Positions 15,275-23,219 of a stretch of 64,000 nt of DNA are shown here, one piece after another (within the stretch, counting starts at the first letter, position 1; every line of letters begins with the position of its first letter). The notes under the pieces were generated by a model that did no database searches, had not been told where the DNA came from, and worked only from the letters and a program-made list of their open reading frames with translations. Location of the stretch: the NCBI GenBank assembly GCA_016207885.1, contig JACQZE010000005.1, positions 124,001-188,000 of the forward strand. Direction: 5' to 3'. The position numbers and the translations under genes are program-made. The DNA comes from Nitrospirota bacterium. Its GTDB lineage: Bacteria; Nitrospirota; Thermodesulfovibrionia; UBA6902.

Positions 15275-16096
15275 ATGGAAACGAATGTCCTGCTTTTTGA
15301 ATTAGCCCTTACCTTTTATTCTCTTGCCACAATTGCCGGCGTAATAGAGCTCTTCAGGAAGATAAAGACAACATCGAAGGCGACATTATATTTTGCACTG
15401 ATGGGGTTTGTTTTACATACTGGCAATATCGTGGTCAGGTATATTCAGGGCGGGCATCTGCCTGCTACCAATCTGCATGAATCCACTTCGTTTTTAGCAT
15501 GGTGCATCCTGCTCCTCTTCTTCTTTCATGAATACCGCTACAAGCTCGGCCTTCTAAGCTCTTTTATAATGCCGATAGTGCTTATCTTCATGCTCTCATC
15601 ATCTGTATTCCCGAGGGAGATAACAGAGCTAAGCCCTGTGCTTAAGAGTTATTGGTTCGGTTTTCACGTCGCGCTTGCTTTTCTTGGCGACGCGGCGTTT
15701 GCCATGGCATGCGGCATCGGCATTATGTACCTTATACAGGAACGGTTTGTGAAACACAAACACCTGGGAGGACTCTTTCAGAGGCTTCCAAACCTTCAGT
15801 CGCTTGATGAGGTCAACTATCATCTCATAACTCTCGGATTCCCTCTTCTGACGCTTGCAATGATAACAGGCGCCATATGGGCCAAATCCGTATGGGGGAC
15901 ATATTGGCGGTGGGACCCTAAAGAGGTCTGGTCCCTGATAACATGGCTCATCTATGCGCTTGTGCTTCATTTAAGGCTGACCGTCGGATGGAGAGGCAAG
16001 AAGGCCGCCATTCTTTCCATAGCCGGATTCCTTTTGGTCATATTTACATTTTTGGGGGTTGCCCTGCTCTTGAAGGGGATTCACGTCTTTGAGTAA
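15275..16096 (+). CDS. CcsA/HemX-family cytochrome c biogenesis-type membrane protein
   Basis: A 273-residue protein with eight hydrophobic segments and the tryptophan-rich heme-handling signature WGTYWRWDPKEVWSL (about 209-223) of the CcsA/CcmC family, plus conserved His at HTGN, LHES and FHVALAF. It sits directly before hemA and hemC, the position of hemX in Bacillus heme operons, so it may act as HemX (regulating glutamyl-tRNA reductase level) rather than as the heme exporter. A second, longer family member that pairs with ResB is at 40523-41626, which supports a different role for this one. An AAGGAG site lies 12 bases upstream of the start. Confidence 0.82.
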   Translation: METNVLLFELALTFYSLATIAGVIELFRKIKTTSKATLYFALMGFVLHTGNIVVRYIQGGHLPATNLHESTSFLAWCILLLFFFHEYRYKLGLLSSFIMPIVLIFMLSSSVFPREITELSPVLKSYWFGFHVALAFLGDAAFAMACGIGIMYLIQERFVKHKHLGGLFQRLPNLQSLDEVNYHLITLGFPLLTLAMITGAIWAKSVWGTYWRWDPKEVWSLITWLIYALVLHLRLTVGWRGKKAAILSIAGFLLVIFTFLGVALLLKGIHVFE

Positions 16097-16122
16097 GAAC
16101 CTCATTAAAGATCACTAATTCA

Positions 16123-17403
16123 ATGAATATTATCGTTGTAGGCCTTAATCACAAAACAGCGCCTATTGAAGTCAGGGAGAAGTTCGCGTTTGACGGCGGC
16201 AAGCTTCAGGAGGCGGTCAATATCCTCAAGGCGTCAAAGATAACAGATGAGAGCGTTATCCTCTCGACATGCAACCGTGTTGAGATGTACGCAGCGGTGA
16301 AGGACATAGCATCAGGGATCGAGAACATCAAAAAATTCCTTTCTGATTTTCACAAGGTACCGAGGGAGGCGCTTGATAAGTCTCTTTTTATTTATCACGG
16401 GCGTGACGCGGTAAGGCATATCTTCAGGGTCGCGTCAGGCCTTGACTCAATGGTACTGGGAGAGCCTCAGATATTAGGCCAGATAAAGGATGCGTATGAC
16501 TTTTCGTTAAAGTGCAAATCCACCGGCACACTCCTTAATAAGCTGATGAAAAAGACGGTCTCTGTCGCAAAACGGACAAGGACAGAGACCGGCATTGGAA
16601 AGGGCGCAGTGAATATCAGCTATGCCGCAGTGGAGCTTGCCAAAAAAATATTCGGCGACCTGACCACAAAGGCGATTATGCTTATCGGCGCCGGAGAGAT
16701 GGCAGAGCTTGCAGCCAGGCATCTTATTAATAACGGCGTAAAAGATGTTATCGTGTCAAACCGCACACATGAGAGGGCTGAAGAGCTTGCAAAGGAATTT
16801 CAGGGCAGGACGGTCAGGTTTGAATCCTTATTGCAGGAATTAAAAGATACGGATATCGTTATATGCTCAACAGGCGCGCCCAACTATATACTGATGAAAG
16901 AAGAGATGCACATGACGATGAAGAAGCGCAAACAGAAGCCGGTCTTTATAATAGATATATCCGTTCCGAGGAATATTGACCCGGAGATCGAACACCTTGA
17001 TAACGTATACCTTTATAATACTGATGACCTTCAGGGTATTATTGATGTTAACGCCGATGGAAGAAAGATAGAGGCTGAAAAGGCTGCGGAGATCGTTGAA
17101 TCAGAGGTCGAGACCTTCATGAAGTGGCAGGCGTCTTTAACCTCAGTCCCAACGATCGTTGCCCTGAGAGAGAAGGCAGAGGCTATAAAAAATGATGAGC
17201 TTGAGAAGGCGCTTAAGAAGTTAGGCCCTCTCGGAGAGTCGCAGACCAGGACGATAGAGCATCTTGCCAGCTCAATAGTAAATAAAATAATTCATGGCCC
17301 GACAGCCGCGCTGAAATCAGCAGAAGATGATAAAGAGCTTATCGTTGACGTTATAAGAAGATTATTTGACCTTGAAGGGGAGAAAGATAATGACCAATCG
17401 TAA
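16123..17403 (+). CDS. hemA: Glutamyl-tRNA reductase
   Basis: Catalyses the NADPH-dependent reduction of glutamyl-tRNA to glutamate-1-semialdehyde, the first committed step of C5-pathway heme synthesis. The 426 residues show the N-terminal VGLNHKTAPIEVREK, the active-site Cys in ILSTCNRVEMY (about 50), VASGLDSMVLGEPQILGQIK (about 98-117), the Rossmann motif IGAGEMAELAARHL (about 188), and the C-terminal dimer helix. It lies between the HemX-like gene and hemC, overlapping hemC by 14 bases. No ribosome site is evident, so it is probably co-translated. Confidence 0.97.
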   Translation: MNIIVVGLNHKTAPIEVREKFAFDGGKLQEAVNILKASKITDESVILSTCNRVEMYAAVKDIASGIENIKKFLSDFHKVPREALDKSLFIYHGRDAVRHIFRVASGLDSMVLGEPQILGQIKDAYDFSLKCKSTGTLLNKLMKKTVSVAKRTRTETGIGKGAVNISYAAVELAKKIFGDLTTKAIMLIGAGEMAELAARHLINNGVKDVIVSNRTHERAEELAKEFQGRTVRFESLLQELKDTDIVICSTGAPNYILMKEEMHMTMKKRKQKPVFIIDISVPRNIDPEIEHLDNVYLYNTDDLQGIIDVNADGRKIEAEKAAEIVESEVETFMKWQASLTSVPTIVALREKAEAIKNDELEKALKKLGPLGESQTRTIEHLASSIVNKIIHGPTAALKSAEDDKELIVDVIRRLFDLEGEKDNDQS

Positions 17404-18334
17404 TATTACAATCGCTACACGCGGCAGCATGCTTGCCCTATGGCAGGCCGAGTGGATAAAGTCGCAGCTTCAGGAATTAAACAAAGATATAACGGTGACT
17501 CTCAACAAGATAAAGACGACAGGAGACATCATCCTTGATGTGCCGCTTGCGCAGGTCGGCGGAAAGGGGCTCTTTGTCAAAGAGATAGAGGAGGCGCTTC
17601 TTGACGGATCGGCAGACCTTGCCGTGCACAGCATGAAGGACGTTCCGACCGAACTGCCTGAGAGCCTGCATCTGGCAGCGATCTGCAAGAGGGAGGATCC
17701 GAGGGACGCATTGTTAGCCAGGAAGGGGATCAAGAGCATTAATGATCTCCCGCAAGGAGCACATGTAGGCACGAGCAGCCTCAGAAGGATGTGCCAGCTA
17801 TTGAGCATCAGGCCTGACCTCAGGATAACCCAGCTTCGCGGCAATGTTGACACAAGGATAAGAAAGCTTGATGAGGGCCAGTTTGACGCTATCATACTTG
17901 CAACAGCCGGGGTCAAGAGGCTTGGCTACTCTGACAGGATAACCGAGAGGATAGATATTAATGTCAGCCTCCCCGCAATAGCACAAGGCGCTGTCGGCAT
18001 AGAGTGCAGGATTAATGATGTGTTTATAAATGATATGCTCAAGAAGCTTGACCATCCTGAAACCTCAGTCTGTGTGAAAGCTGAGAGGGCGTTCCTCAAG
18101 AAGCTTGAGGGCGGATGCCAGGTTCCTATCGCAGGACACGCGGTACTTGAGAGCAGCGAGAAGCTTGTCTTGACCGGACTTGTAGGGAGCCTTTCAGGAG
18201 AGACCATAATAAAAGATACTATCAGCGGCAGGCCTGAAGAAGCGGAATCACTCGGCCTTCTTCTCGCTGAAAACCTCCTTTCAAAAGGCGCAGGCAAGAT
18301 ACTGGCTGAGGTCTATGGAAATAATCAAAAGTAG
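17390..18334 (+). CDS. hemC: Porphobilinogen deaminase (hydroxymethylbilane synthase)
   Basis: Joins four porphobilinogen units into hydroxymethylbilane. I start it at ATG 17390 (MTNRNITIATRGS; GGGGAG nine bases upstream), giving 314 residues as usual for the family, rather than eight codons earlier. Seen are TRGSMLALWQAEWI, VGGKGLFVKEIEEALL, AVHSMKDVPTEL with the catalytic Asp region, GTSSLRR, RGNVDTRI, and the dipyrromethane cofactor Cys in EGGCQVPI (about 243). It closes the mobB/hemX/hemA/hemC run; other heme genes are not in this window. Confidence 0.97.
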   Translation: MTNRNITIATRGSMLALWQAEWIKSQLQELNKDITVTLNKIKTTGDIILDVPLAQVGGKGLFVKEIEEALLDGSADLAVHSMKDVPTELPESLHLAAICKREDPRDALLARKGIKSINDLPQGAHVGTSSLRRMCQLLSIRPDLRITQLRGNVDTRIRKLDEGQFDAIILATAGVKRLGYSDRITERIDINVSLPAIAQGAVGIECRINDVFINDMLKKLDHPETSVCVKAERAFLKKLEGGCQVPIAGHAVLESSEKLVLTGLVGSLSGETIIKDTISGRPEEAESLGLLLAENLLSKGAGKILAEVYGNNQK

Positions 18335-18526
18335 CCCGATGAATCCTGACACCAAAAGGCAAAGCTTGTGATCTAAGGATATCGTCACAAAAATCTCCAA
18401 AAGTTAAAATGCTTAAAGCCGCTGTATAGCACTTCCCAACTTTTGTTGCCCCTCAAGGTTGCATGTAGGAGATGAAAATATAGAAGCATAGTATAATTTT
18501 TCTTATTTGAATTTAGGAGATTTTAA

Positions 18527-19258
18527 ATGGCGAAGGTGTTAGGAAAATCCGGAAGGTATGTTTCTGATGTTGCGGTTGAGAAACGTTTAGATATGATAGT
18601 AATACTGATAATGTCAGTGGCCTTTTGTGGCTTTGTTGTAGGTTATAACATAAGCAATCATGAATACCTGCCGATATCAATAGTGCTTGCAATGTTTTCT
18701 ATTGGGCTATCTATCTATGTTTATAGAAAGATTGATGCCATGGAAAAAGAACGAATAGCATACAGAAAAGGGTTTGATGGTGAAAGCAAGGTTGCAGATG
18801 TCATAAACAACTTTCCTGATGATTACCACGCAATCCATGACCTATCAACCTCTTTTGGCAATTTAGACCATGTTGTTGTTGGTCCCTCCGGAGTGTATAT
18901 CATTGATACAAAAAACTGGCGTGGGGTTGTTAAAGCAGACGGCAATGGAGAACTTCTGCTTAATGAAAAGCCTGTTGACAAACCTGCGGTTAGAAACTTG
19001 CTGCGAACCGTTATGTCAGTAAAGGCAAAGGCTGATACCTTAAGTAATTTGAATCCATTCATTCAGCCTGTAATGGCATTCACTTCCGCGTATGTCGAGG
19101 CAAAATGGGGCACGACAAAGAATGTTCATTGTATTACAGATGACAAGCTTTATGATTATATCGTTGAGAATAAGAATAAGAAAAAACTAAGCAAGGAAGA
19201 AATAACCTCAATATCCCAGGCATTTCTTGCATTAGCAATGATGGATAAAAAGTTTTAA
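18527..19258 (+). CDS. NERD-domain (nuclease-related) membrane protein
   Basis: A 243-residue protein with two membrane helices (about 27-45 and 50-66). A NERD domain follows: GFDGESKVADVI (about 86-97), DLSTSFGNLDHVVVGPSGVYIIDTKNWRG (about 109-137, with the D..IDTK nuclease-like core). NERD is related to restriction-endonuclease folds and its natural role is unsettled. The gene stands alone, with a TATAAT box and an AGGAG site. Flanking gaps of 192 and 294 bases contain nothing recognisable. Confidence 0.85.
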   Translation: MAKVLGKSGRYVSDVAVEKRLDMIVILIMSVAFCGFVVGYNISNHEYLPISIVLAMFSIGLSIYVYRKIDAMEKERIAYRKGFDGESKVADVINNFPDDYHAIHDLSTSFGNLDHVVVGPSGVYIIDTKNWRGVVKADGNGELLLNEKPVDKPAVRNLLRTVMSVKAKADTLSNLNPFIQPVMAFTSAYVEAKWGTTKNVHCITDDKLYDYIVENKNKKKLSKEEITSISQAFLALAMMDKKF

Positions 19259-19552
19259 TAATGCAGGGCGGAAGAGCAAAAGAACATGATGGCTGGCAGA
19301 TAGGTCAGTTAATTATTCCTCTTTTCCAAAACCAATGATCTTGCGGCTCGTTGTGTTAGTAGGCGACATTAATTGCCGAATCGCGTCAAAGACAACCCTG
19401 ATATGTGTGGCATCACATCTTGTGATACCAGCCGCTCAACTTCAGGCTTTCTGAAAGGGAAAAGAGGGTTTCATTTGCTTGCCCTTTAGAGCGCAAGTAG
19501 GCTATATTATCTTGTTCTTATTATCTTACTATCCTAAACATAGAGGTTTAAT

Positions 19553-20221
19553 ATGCTTAAAGCGATGCACAGCAGCAAGTTCTTCAGTATGGTTATTCTC
19601 GGCGGGGTTATTTTTATTATCACTATATCATTTCTCTTCTGGGGTATCGGGCCCAAGTCCAACGATCAATCAGGTGTTCTGGCGACAATTGAAGGCGAAA
19701 GGATAATGATCAATGAATATTGGGATAAATATAATGATACGTACAGGAGGATGAAGGAAGTTTATAAGACCGAAGAAGAGCTTAACGCGCTTGATCTTAA
19801 GGAGAGCGTCCTCTCTTCAATGATAGACAGAAAGGTGCTTCTGGTAACCGCTAAAAGAGCGGGCATAGATGTATCTGACGAAGAGCTTAAGAATGAGATC
19901 ATCAATACATCATATTTTCAAAAGAACGGCGCCTTTGACCCCGCTCTTTATGAAAGGATACTCAGCCAGAACCGCATGAGCCCGCAGTCATTTGAGGCAG
20001 AATACAGGAATGACATCATTGTTAATAAAATGAACCGCCTGATCGAGGAGACGGCTGAGCTTACAACTGATGAGATGAATATGCTCAATTCCGTAAAGGA
20101 AGGGAAGGAGCAGTTAATTGAGGCGTTCCTCTCATCAAAGAGGAACCAGGCCATGCGTGTCTATATTGACGGGATGAAGCAGATGGTGGATATTACCGTG
20201 AAGCGCGACCTTATTATGTAG
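19553..20221 (+). CDS. SurA N-terminal-domain periplasmic folding factor without a PPIase domain
   Basis: A 222-residue protein with one N-terminal membrane helix (about 11-31). A SurA/PpiD-type chaperone domain follows: VLATIEGERIMINEYWDKY, then SVLSSMIDRKVLLVTAKRAGIDVSDEELKNEI, then FDPALYERILSQNRMSPQSFEAEYRNDI. It resembles the N-terminal part of PpiD, but the parvulin domain is absent and the C-terminus resembles the SurA-N closing helix (EAFLSSKRNQAMRVYIDGM). It probably acts as an anchored holdase for exported proteins. It precedes the transglycosylase gene without a shared transcript signal. Confidence 0.83.
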   Translation: MLKAMHSSKFFSMVILGGVIFIITISFLFWGIGPKSNDQSGVLATIEGERIMINEYWDKYNDTYRRMKEVYKTEEELNALDLKESVLSSMIDRKVLLVTAKRAGIDVSDEELKNEIINTSYFQKNGAFDPALYERILSQNRMSPQSFEAEYRNDIIVNKMNRLIEETAELTTDEMNMLNSVKEGKEQLIEAFLSSKRNQAMRVYIDGMKQMVDITVKRDLIM

Positions 20222-20320
20222 TTCCTTCAAAAAAATAATTACCCCTCGATTTTAAAAGGTTTTTTCAAGATATTCCTCTTTTTTGCCCATAAATGGGAAA
20301 ACCCATTATGCAGTTTAACC

Positions 20321-20349
20321 TTGACAAAGACACCTTTATTCTGTATTAA
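20321..20349 (+). promoter_or_regulatory. Leaderless promoter for the MltD-like gene
   Basis: TTGACA (20321-20326), a 17-base spacer and TATTAA (20344-20349) predict a start at about 20356, two bases before the ATG at 20358. No ribosome site is present. Confidence 0.65.
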
Positions 20350-20357
20350 TTTAAAAG

Positions 20358-21614
20358 ATGACTAAAACCGGATACATATATATATATATATTGCTATTGG
20401 CAGGAGCTGCTGTGCTTCATTTGATGCCTGGTAAGGCGTTTGCCTCTTCTGATGCGGCTGCGGATATTAATATGAATAAAGAACTGTCGGTCATTGAGGC
20501 TTCATCATCATTAATGACACCTGATGCGCTGACGGAGCCGGCTGACGTGAATATTTCATCGCAGGCTATCCGGGAATATTCAGAACTGAAGGAATCTGAG
20601 ATCAATAAGCTCTTTGAAAGATTCGGGTTCAATAAAGTTGTCCAGGGCAGTATCATGTTTTATTCTGACAAGAAAAGATCTTTCAGCAAGAGCCTCGGCC
20701 TTGCGAGCAGGTATATCAAAGATATGTCTGCCGTCTTCATTGAAAAGGGTATGCCTGCAGAACTCGCATTTCTTCCATTGATCGAGAGCGGCTACATAAA
20801 CCATGCTTCTTCAGACAAGAGCGCTTCAGGGATATGGCAGTTTATCCCTTCCACAGCCAGAAGGTACGGGTTGAAGATAGATTCATGGGTTGATGAGAGG
20901 CGTGACCCGGTGAAGTCCACGGTCGCAGCTTCTGAATACCTTTCTGACATGTATGACAAGTTCGGCTCATGGAACCTTGCGCTGGCAGCCTATAACGCAG
21001 GGGAAGGCAAGATAGGTATGGCTATAAAACAAAACAAAGACGATGATTACTGGAAGATGAGGGGTACAGGGTATATTACAGAAGAGACAAAGAGGTTTAT
21101 CCCTTCATTTGTGGCAGCGGCGGCGATAGCCACATATCCTGAAAAATATGGTTTTGACAGCATCGACCATGCTGAACCTTTAAGGTATGACGAGGTTGTG
21201 ATAAAGGCTTCGATGGATCTGAGCACGGTTGCCGACTTCACAGGAGCCGGTGTTGAAGATATAAAAGACCTGAACCCGGAGCTGAAATCCTGGTGTACTC
21301 CCCTGAATGTGTCTGAATATACACTGAGGATCCCTGCAGGAACAAAAGAGTCATTTCTGGGCAGGATCGCCGAGGCTACTGACGATGAACTCTTCTATGT
21401 GCGGGTCTACAGGGTGGCAGCCGGTGATACTTTGGGAAAGATAGCAAAGATGTTTCATTCATCGGTACAGGCGATAATCGATATAAACTCGCTTGGAAAG
21501 AATGCCGTGATCGTTGCAGGCAGAGATATCCTTGTTCCGGTAAACAGGGCGGAGCAGATCAAGGCCGGCAAGGTAGTTTATTTAAAACCTCTTGGCAAGT
21601 GTAAAAGTCTTTAG
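20358..21614 (+). CDS. MltD-like lytic transglycosylase with LysM domain
   Basis: A 418-residue exported protein. Residues 1-29 are a signal peptide whose codons contain a (TA)n run (YIYIYI). The SLT catalytic domain spans about 118-280, with the Glu in LIESGYINHASSDKSASGIWQFIPSTARRYGL and the AAYNAGEGKI motif. It is followed by a linker and one clear C-terminal LysM (YRVAAGDTLGKIAKMF..SVQAIIDINSL, about 348-385). Such enzymes cleave peptidoglycan glycan strands and leave 1,6-anhydroMurNAc. It is convergent with the TPR gene. Confidence 0.92.
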   Translation: MTKTGYIYIYILLLAGAAVLHLMPGKAFASSDAAADINMNKELSVIEASSSLMTPDALTEPADVNISSQAIREYSELKESEINKLFERFGFNKVVQGSIMFYSDKKRSFSKSLGLASRYIKDMSAVFIEKGMPAELAFLPLIESGYINHASSDKSASGIWQFIPSTARRYGLKIDSWVDERRDPVKSTVAASEYLSDMYDKFGSWNLALAAYNAGEGKIGMAIKQNKDDDYWKMRGTGYITEETKRFIPSFVAAAAIATYPEKYGFDSIDHAEPLRYDEVVIKASMDLSTVADFTGAGVEDIKDLNPELKSWCTPLNVSEYTLRIPAGTKESFLGRIAEATDDELFYVRVYRVAAGDTLGKIAKMFHSSVQAIIDINSLGKNAVIVAGRDILVPVNRAEQIKAGKVVYLKPLGKCKSL

Positions 21615-21641
21615 TTCGTAACAGAGCCTGTTCAGGCGCCT

Positions 21642-22400
21642 TTACTTCCCGCCAACCGGGCTAACTTCGGGAGCCTTCTCTTCCGTGCCAGTCGCTAACG
21701 GCTTATTTTTATCAGCGATCTTTGCCGCTGCTTCTGCGTTCCATGGCGAGGACGGGAATGCTTTTGCAATCTCTTCATACTTTGCAAGCGCCATATCGTT
21801 ATTCCCCGCAGCCGCGTAGTGCCTTGCTTCGAGTACAAGAGCGGTGTCTTTAAAGATCCCGTTGTTCAGGCCGGCAAGCTTGTGCAGTGCGTCAAGAGCT
21901 TCAGCATTTTTGCCGGTTCTTGCACAGGCAGATGCAAGTTTTTGATATACAAGCGGGAGCAGCTCAGCTTCCTTGCTGAACTTGCTGATAAAACGGTTGT
22001 ATTCCTTTATGGCGTTTTCATAATCACCGAGTTTGTAATATGAGTTCCCAAGCGAGAATAGGGCTGTAGGAGTGATTTTTGTATCGACCGAGCTTTGGTA
22101 CAGGCCAAGCGCCCTTTTCACATTATCTTCTCCCGCGGCGCCGGGCTGGCCGGAGTAAGTAATTTTATTTGCATCCCTTTCAATTGAACGCGCCTTTTTT
22201 TCGATCGACGAATTATATATCAGAAAGGTAACTGATATTACAACTATTAATCCGATAACTGAACCGGCAATTGTAGCCTCTTTCTTTTTGTCTCTTATCA
22301 GGCCAGTGATATTCTCCAATGTGTTAGCGGCCAGGGTCTTGACATCTGTATCATCAAGGCCGGTTTTTTTAACGACCCTTTTCTTTATTGCTTTAGGCAT
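21642..22400 (-). CDS. TPR-repeat membrane protein (YfgM/YbgF-like)
   Basis: A 252-residue protein with a basic N-terminus, one membrane helix (about 42-60) and four to five tetratricopeptide-like helical pairs. The clearest is ALFSLGNSYYKLGDYENAIKEYNRFISKF (about 112-140), followed by SACARTGKNAEALDALHKL and ARHYAAAGNNDMALAKYEEIAKAFPSS. The topology matches YfgM-type proteins that hold outer-membrane precursors at the translocon. It has a GGAGG site and lies 35 bases after the PHP gene on the same strand, so the two share a unit. Confidence 0.8.
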   Translation of the reverse strand: MPKAIKKRVVKKTGLDDTDVKTLAANTLENITGLIRDKKKEATIAGSVIGLIVVISVTFLIYNSSIEKKARSIERDANKITYSGQPGAAGEDNVKRALGLYQSSVDTKITPTALFSLGNSYYKLGDYENAIKEYNRFISKFSKEAELLPLVYQKLASACARTGKNAEALDALHKLAGLNNGIFKDTALVLEARHYAAAGNNDMALAKYEEIAKAFPSSPWNAEAAAKIADKNKPLATGTEEKAPEVSPVGGK

Positions 22401-22435
22401 TTATTATCCTCCGGTATTGCAAAGCCCGAAAGGGC

Positions 22436-23083
22436 TTAACTGTATTTTTTTATCAACTCTTCTGAATTATTAAAGACTTTATCTATGTCTTCTTCATCAA
22501 TCCCCGCTGAACGCAGGACCTTCCATGCAAATCCTTTGGTGATCAGGTCATCGGGTGCGTGGCTGTCGGTATTTATAACCAATTTCGCGCCTGCCTTTGA
22601 CGCGGTTCTCGCGACATGGCCGTTTGAGAGGCTGTGCCCCTTTCTTGCTGTTATCTCAAGCGCAACGCCGTTCTCTTTTGCCTTTCTGGCGTCATCAATT
22701 GATATTAATCCGGGGTGTGAAATTATATCAGCGCCTGCCTCAATCCCTGCCGCGTTAGTTCCAGCAATTACGGGTTCCACTATCGTTTCGCCATGTACTA
22801 TGACTATCTGAGCCCCGAGCCCTCTTGCCCTTTCGACCATCCTGCCGATCATTGCAGGCGGCACATGAGTTATCTCTGCCCCGGCGAGGACCTTTATATT
22901 AAAGTGCGCAGCCATGTCTTTAACCGCTGCAGATATTCTCGGTATGACGAAATCCATATTTGAACTGTCAACATGATCTGTCAAGGCGATAGCCCTGTAT
23001 CCGAAGCTGTATGCCCTCTGGATGAGCTCTGAAGGCAGGAGCACACCGTCGCTTAAGAGTGTGTGGGTATGCAGATCGATCAT
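22436..23083 (-). CDS. PHP-domain phosphoesterase (YcdX/histidinol-phosphatase-like)
   Basis: A 215-residue protein of the polymerase-and-histidinol-phosphatase superfamily. It has the metal motifs DLHTHTLLSDG (3-13), LTDHVD (about 34-39), an AGAEITH strand, HGET, SHPG and a final NTDSHAPDDL (about 171-180). These residues bind the trinuclear zinc/manganese centre of phosphatase-active PHP enzymes. Substrate unknown; histidinol phosphate is possible but no his genes are near. It precedes the TPR gene. Confidence 0.87.
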   Translation of the reverse strand: MIDLHTHTLLSDGVLLPSELIQRAYSFGYRAIALTDHVDSSNMDFVIPRISAAVKDMAAHFNIKVLAGAEITHVPPAMIGRMVERARGLGAQIVIVHGETIVEPVIAGTNAAGIEAGADIISHPGLISIDDARKAKENGVALEITARKGHSLSNGHVARTASKAGAKLVINTDSHAPDDLITKGFAWKVLRSAGIDEEDIDKVFNNSEELIKKYS

Positions 23084-23156
23084 GACATTGTAAGATACAG
23101 AAATAATGCTCTAAAAGTCAAAGCTGATTTATGATGCGCAACAGCGATATTAAGCA

Positions 23157-23188
23157 AAAAAAGAGGGCTGACCTTGCGATCAGCCCTC
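23157..23188 (-). terminator. Terminator of the CFI-box/barrel gene
   Basis: A GC-rich 10-bp stem (23163-23172 with 23179-23188) with a 6-base loop is followed on the minus strand by a T-run (opposite 23157-23162). It lies 31 bases beyond the stop. Confidence 0.85.
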
Positions 23189-23219
23189 AGGTGTTTAGAG
23201 ATGCGGTTAGAGGAAGAGA

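Noticed and set aside
20374-20394. A (TA)n run in the mltD-like signal peptide as a phase-variation switch.
   Set aside because: The run is short (about nine TA units) and only one example is present; no sign of alternative frames with a downstream start.
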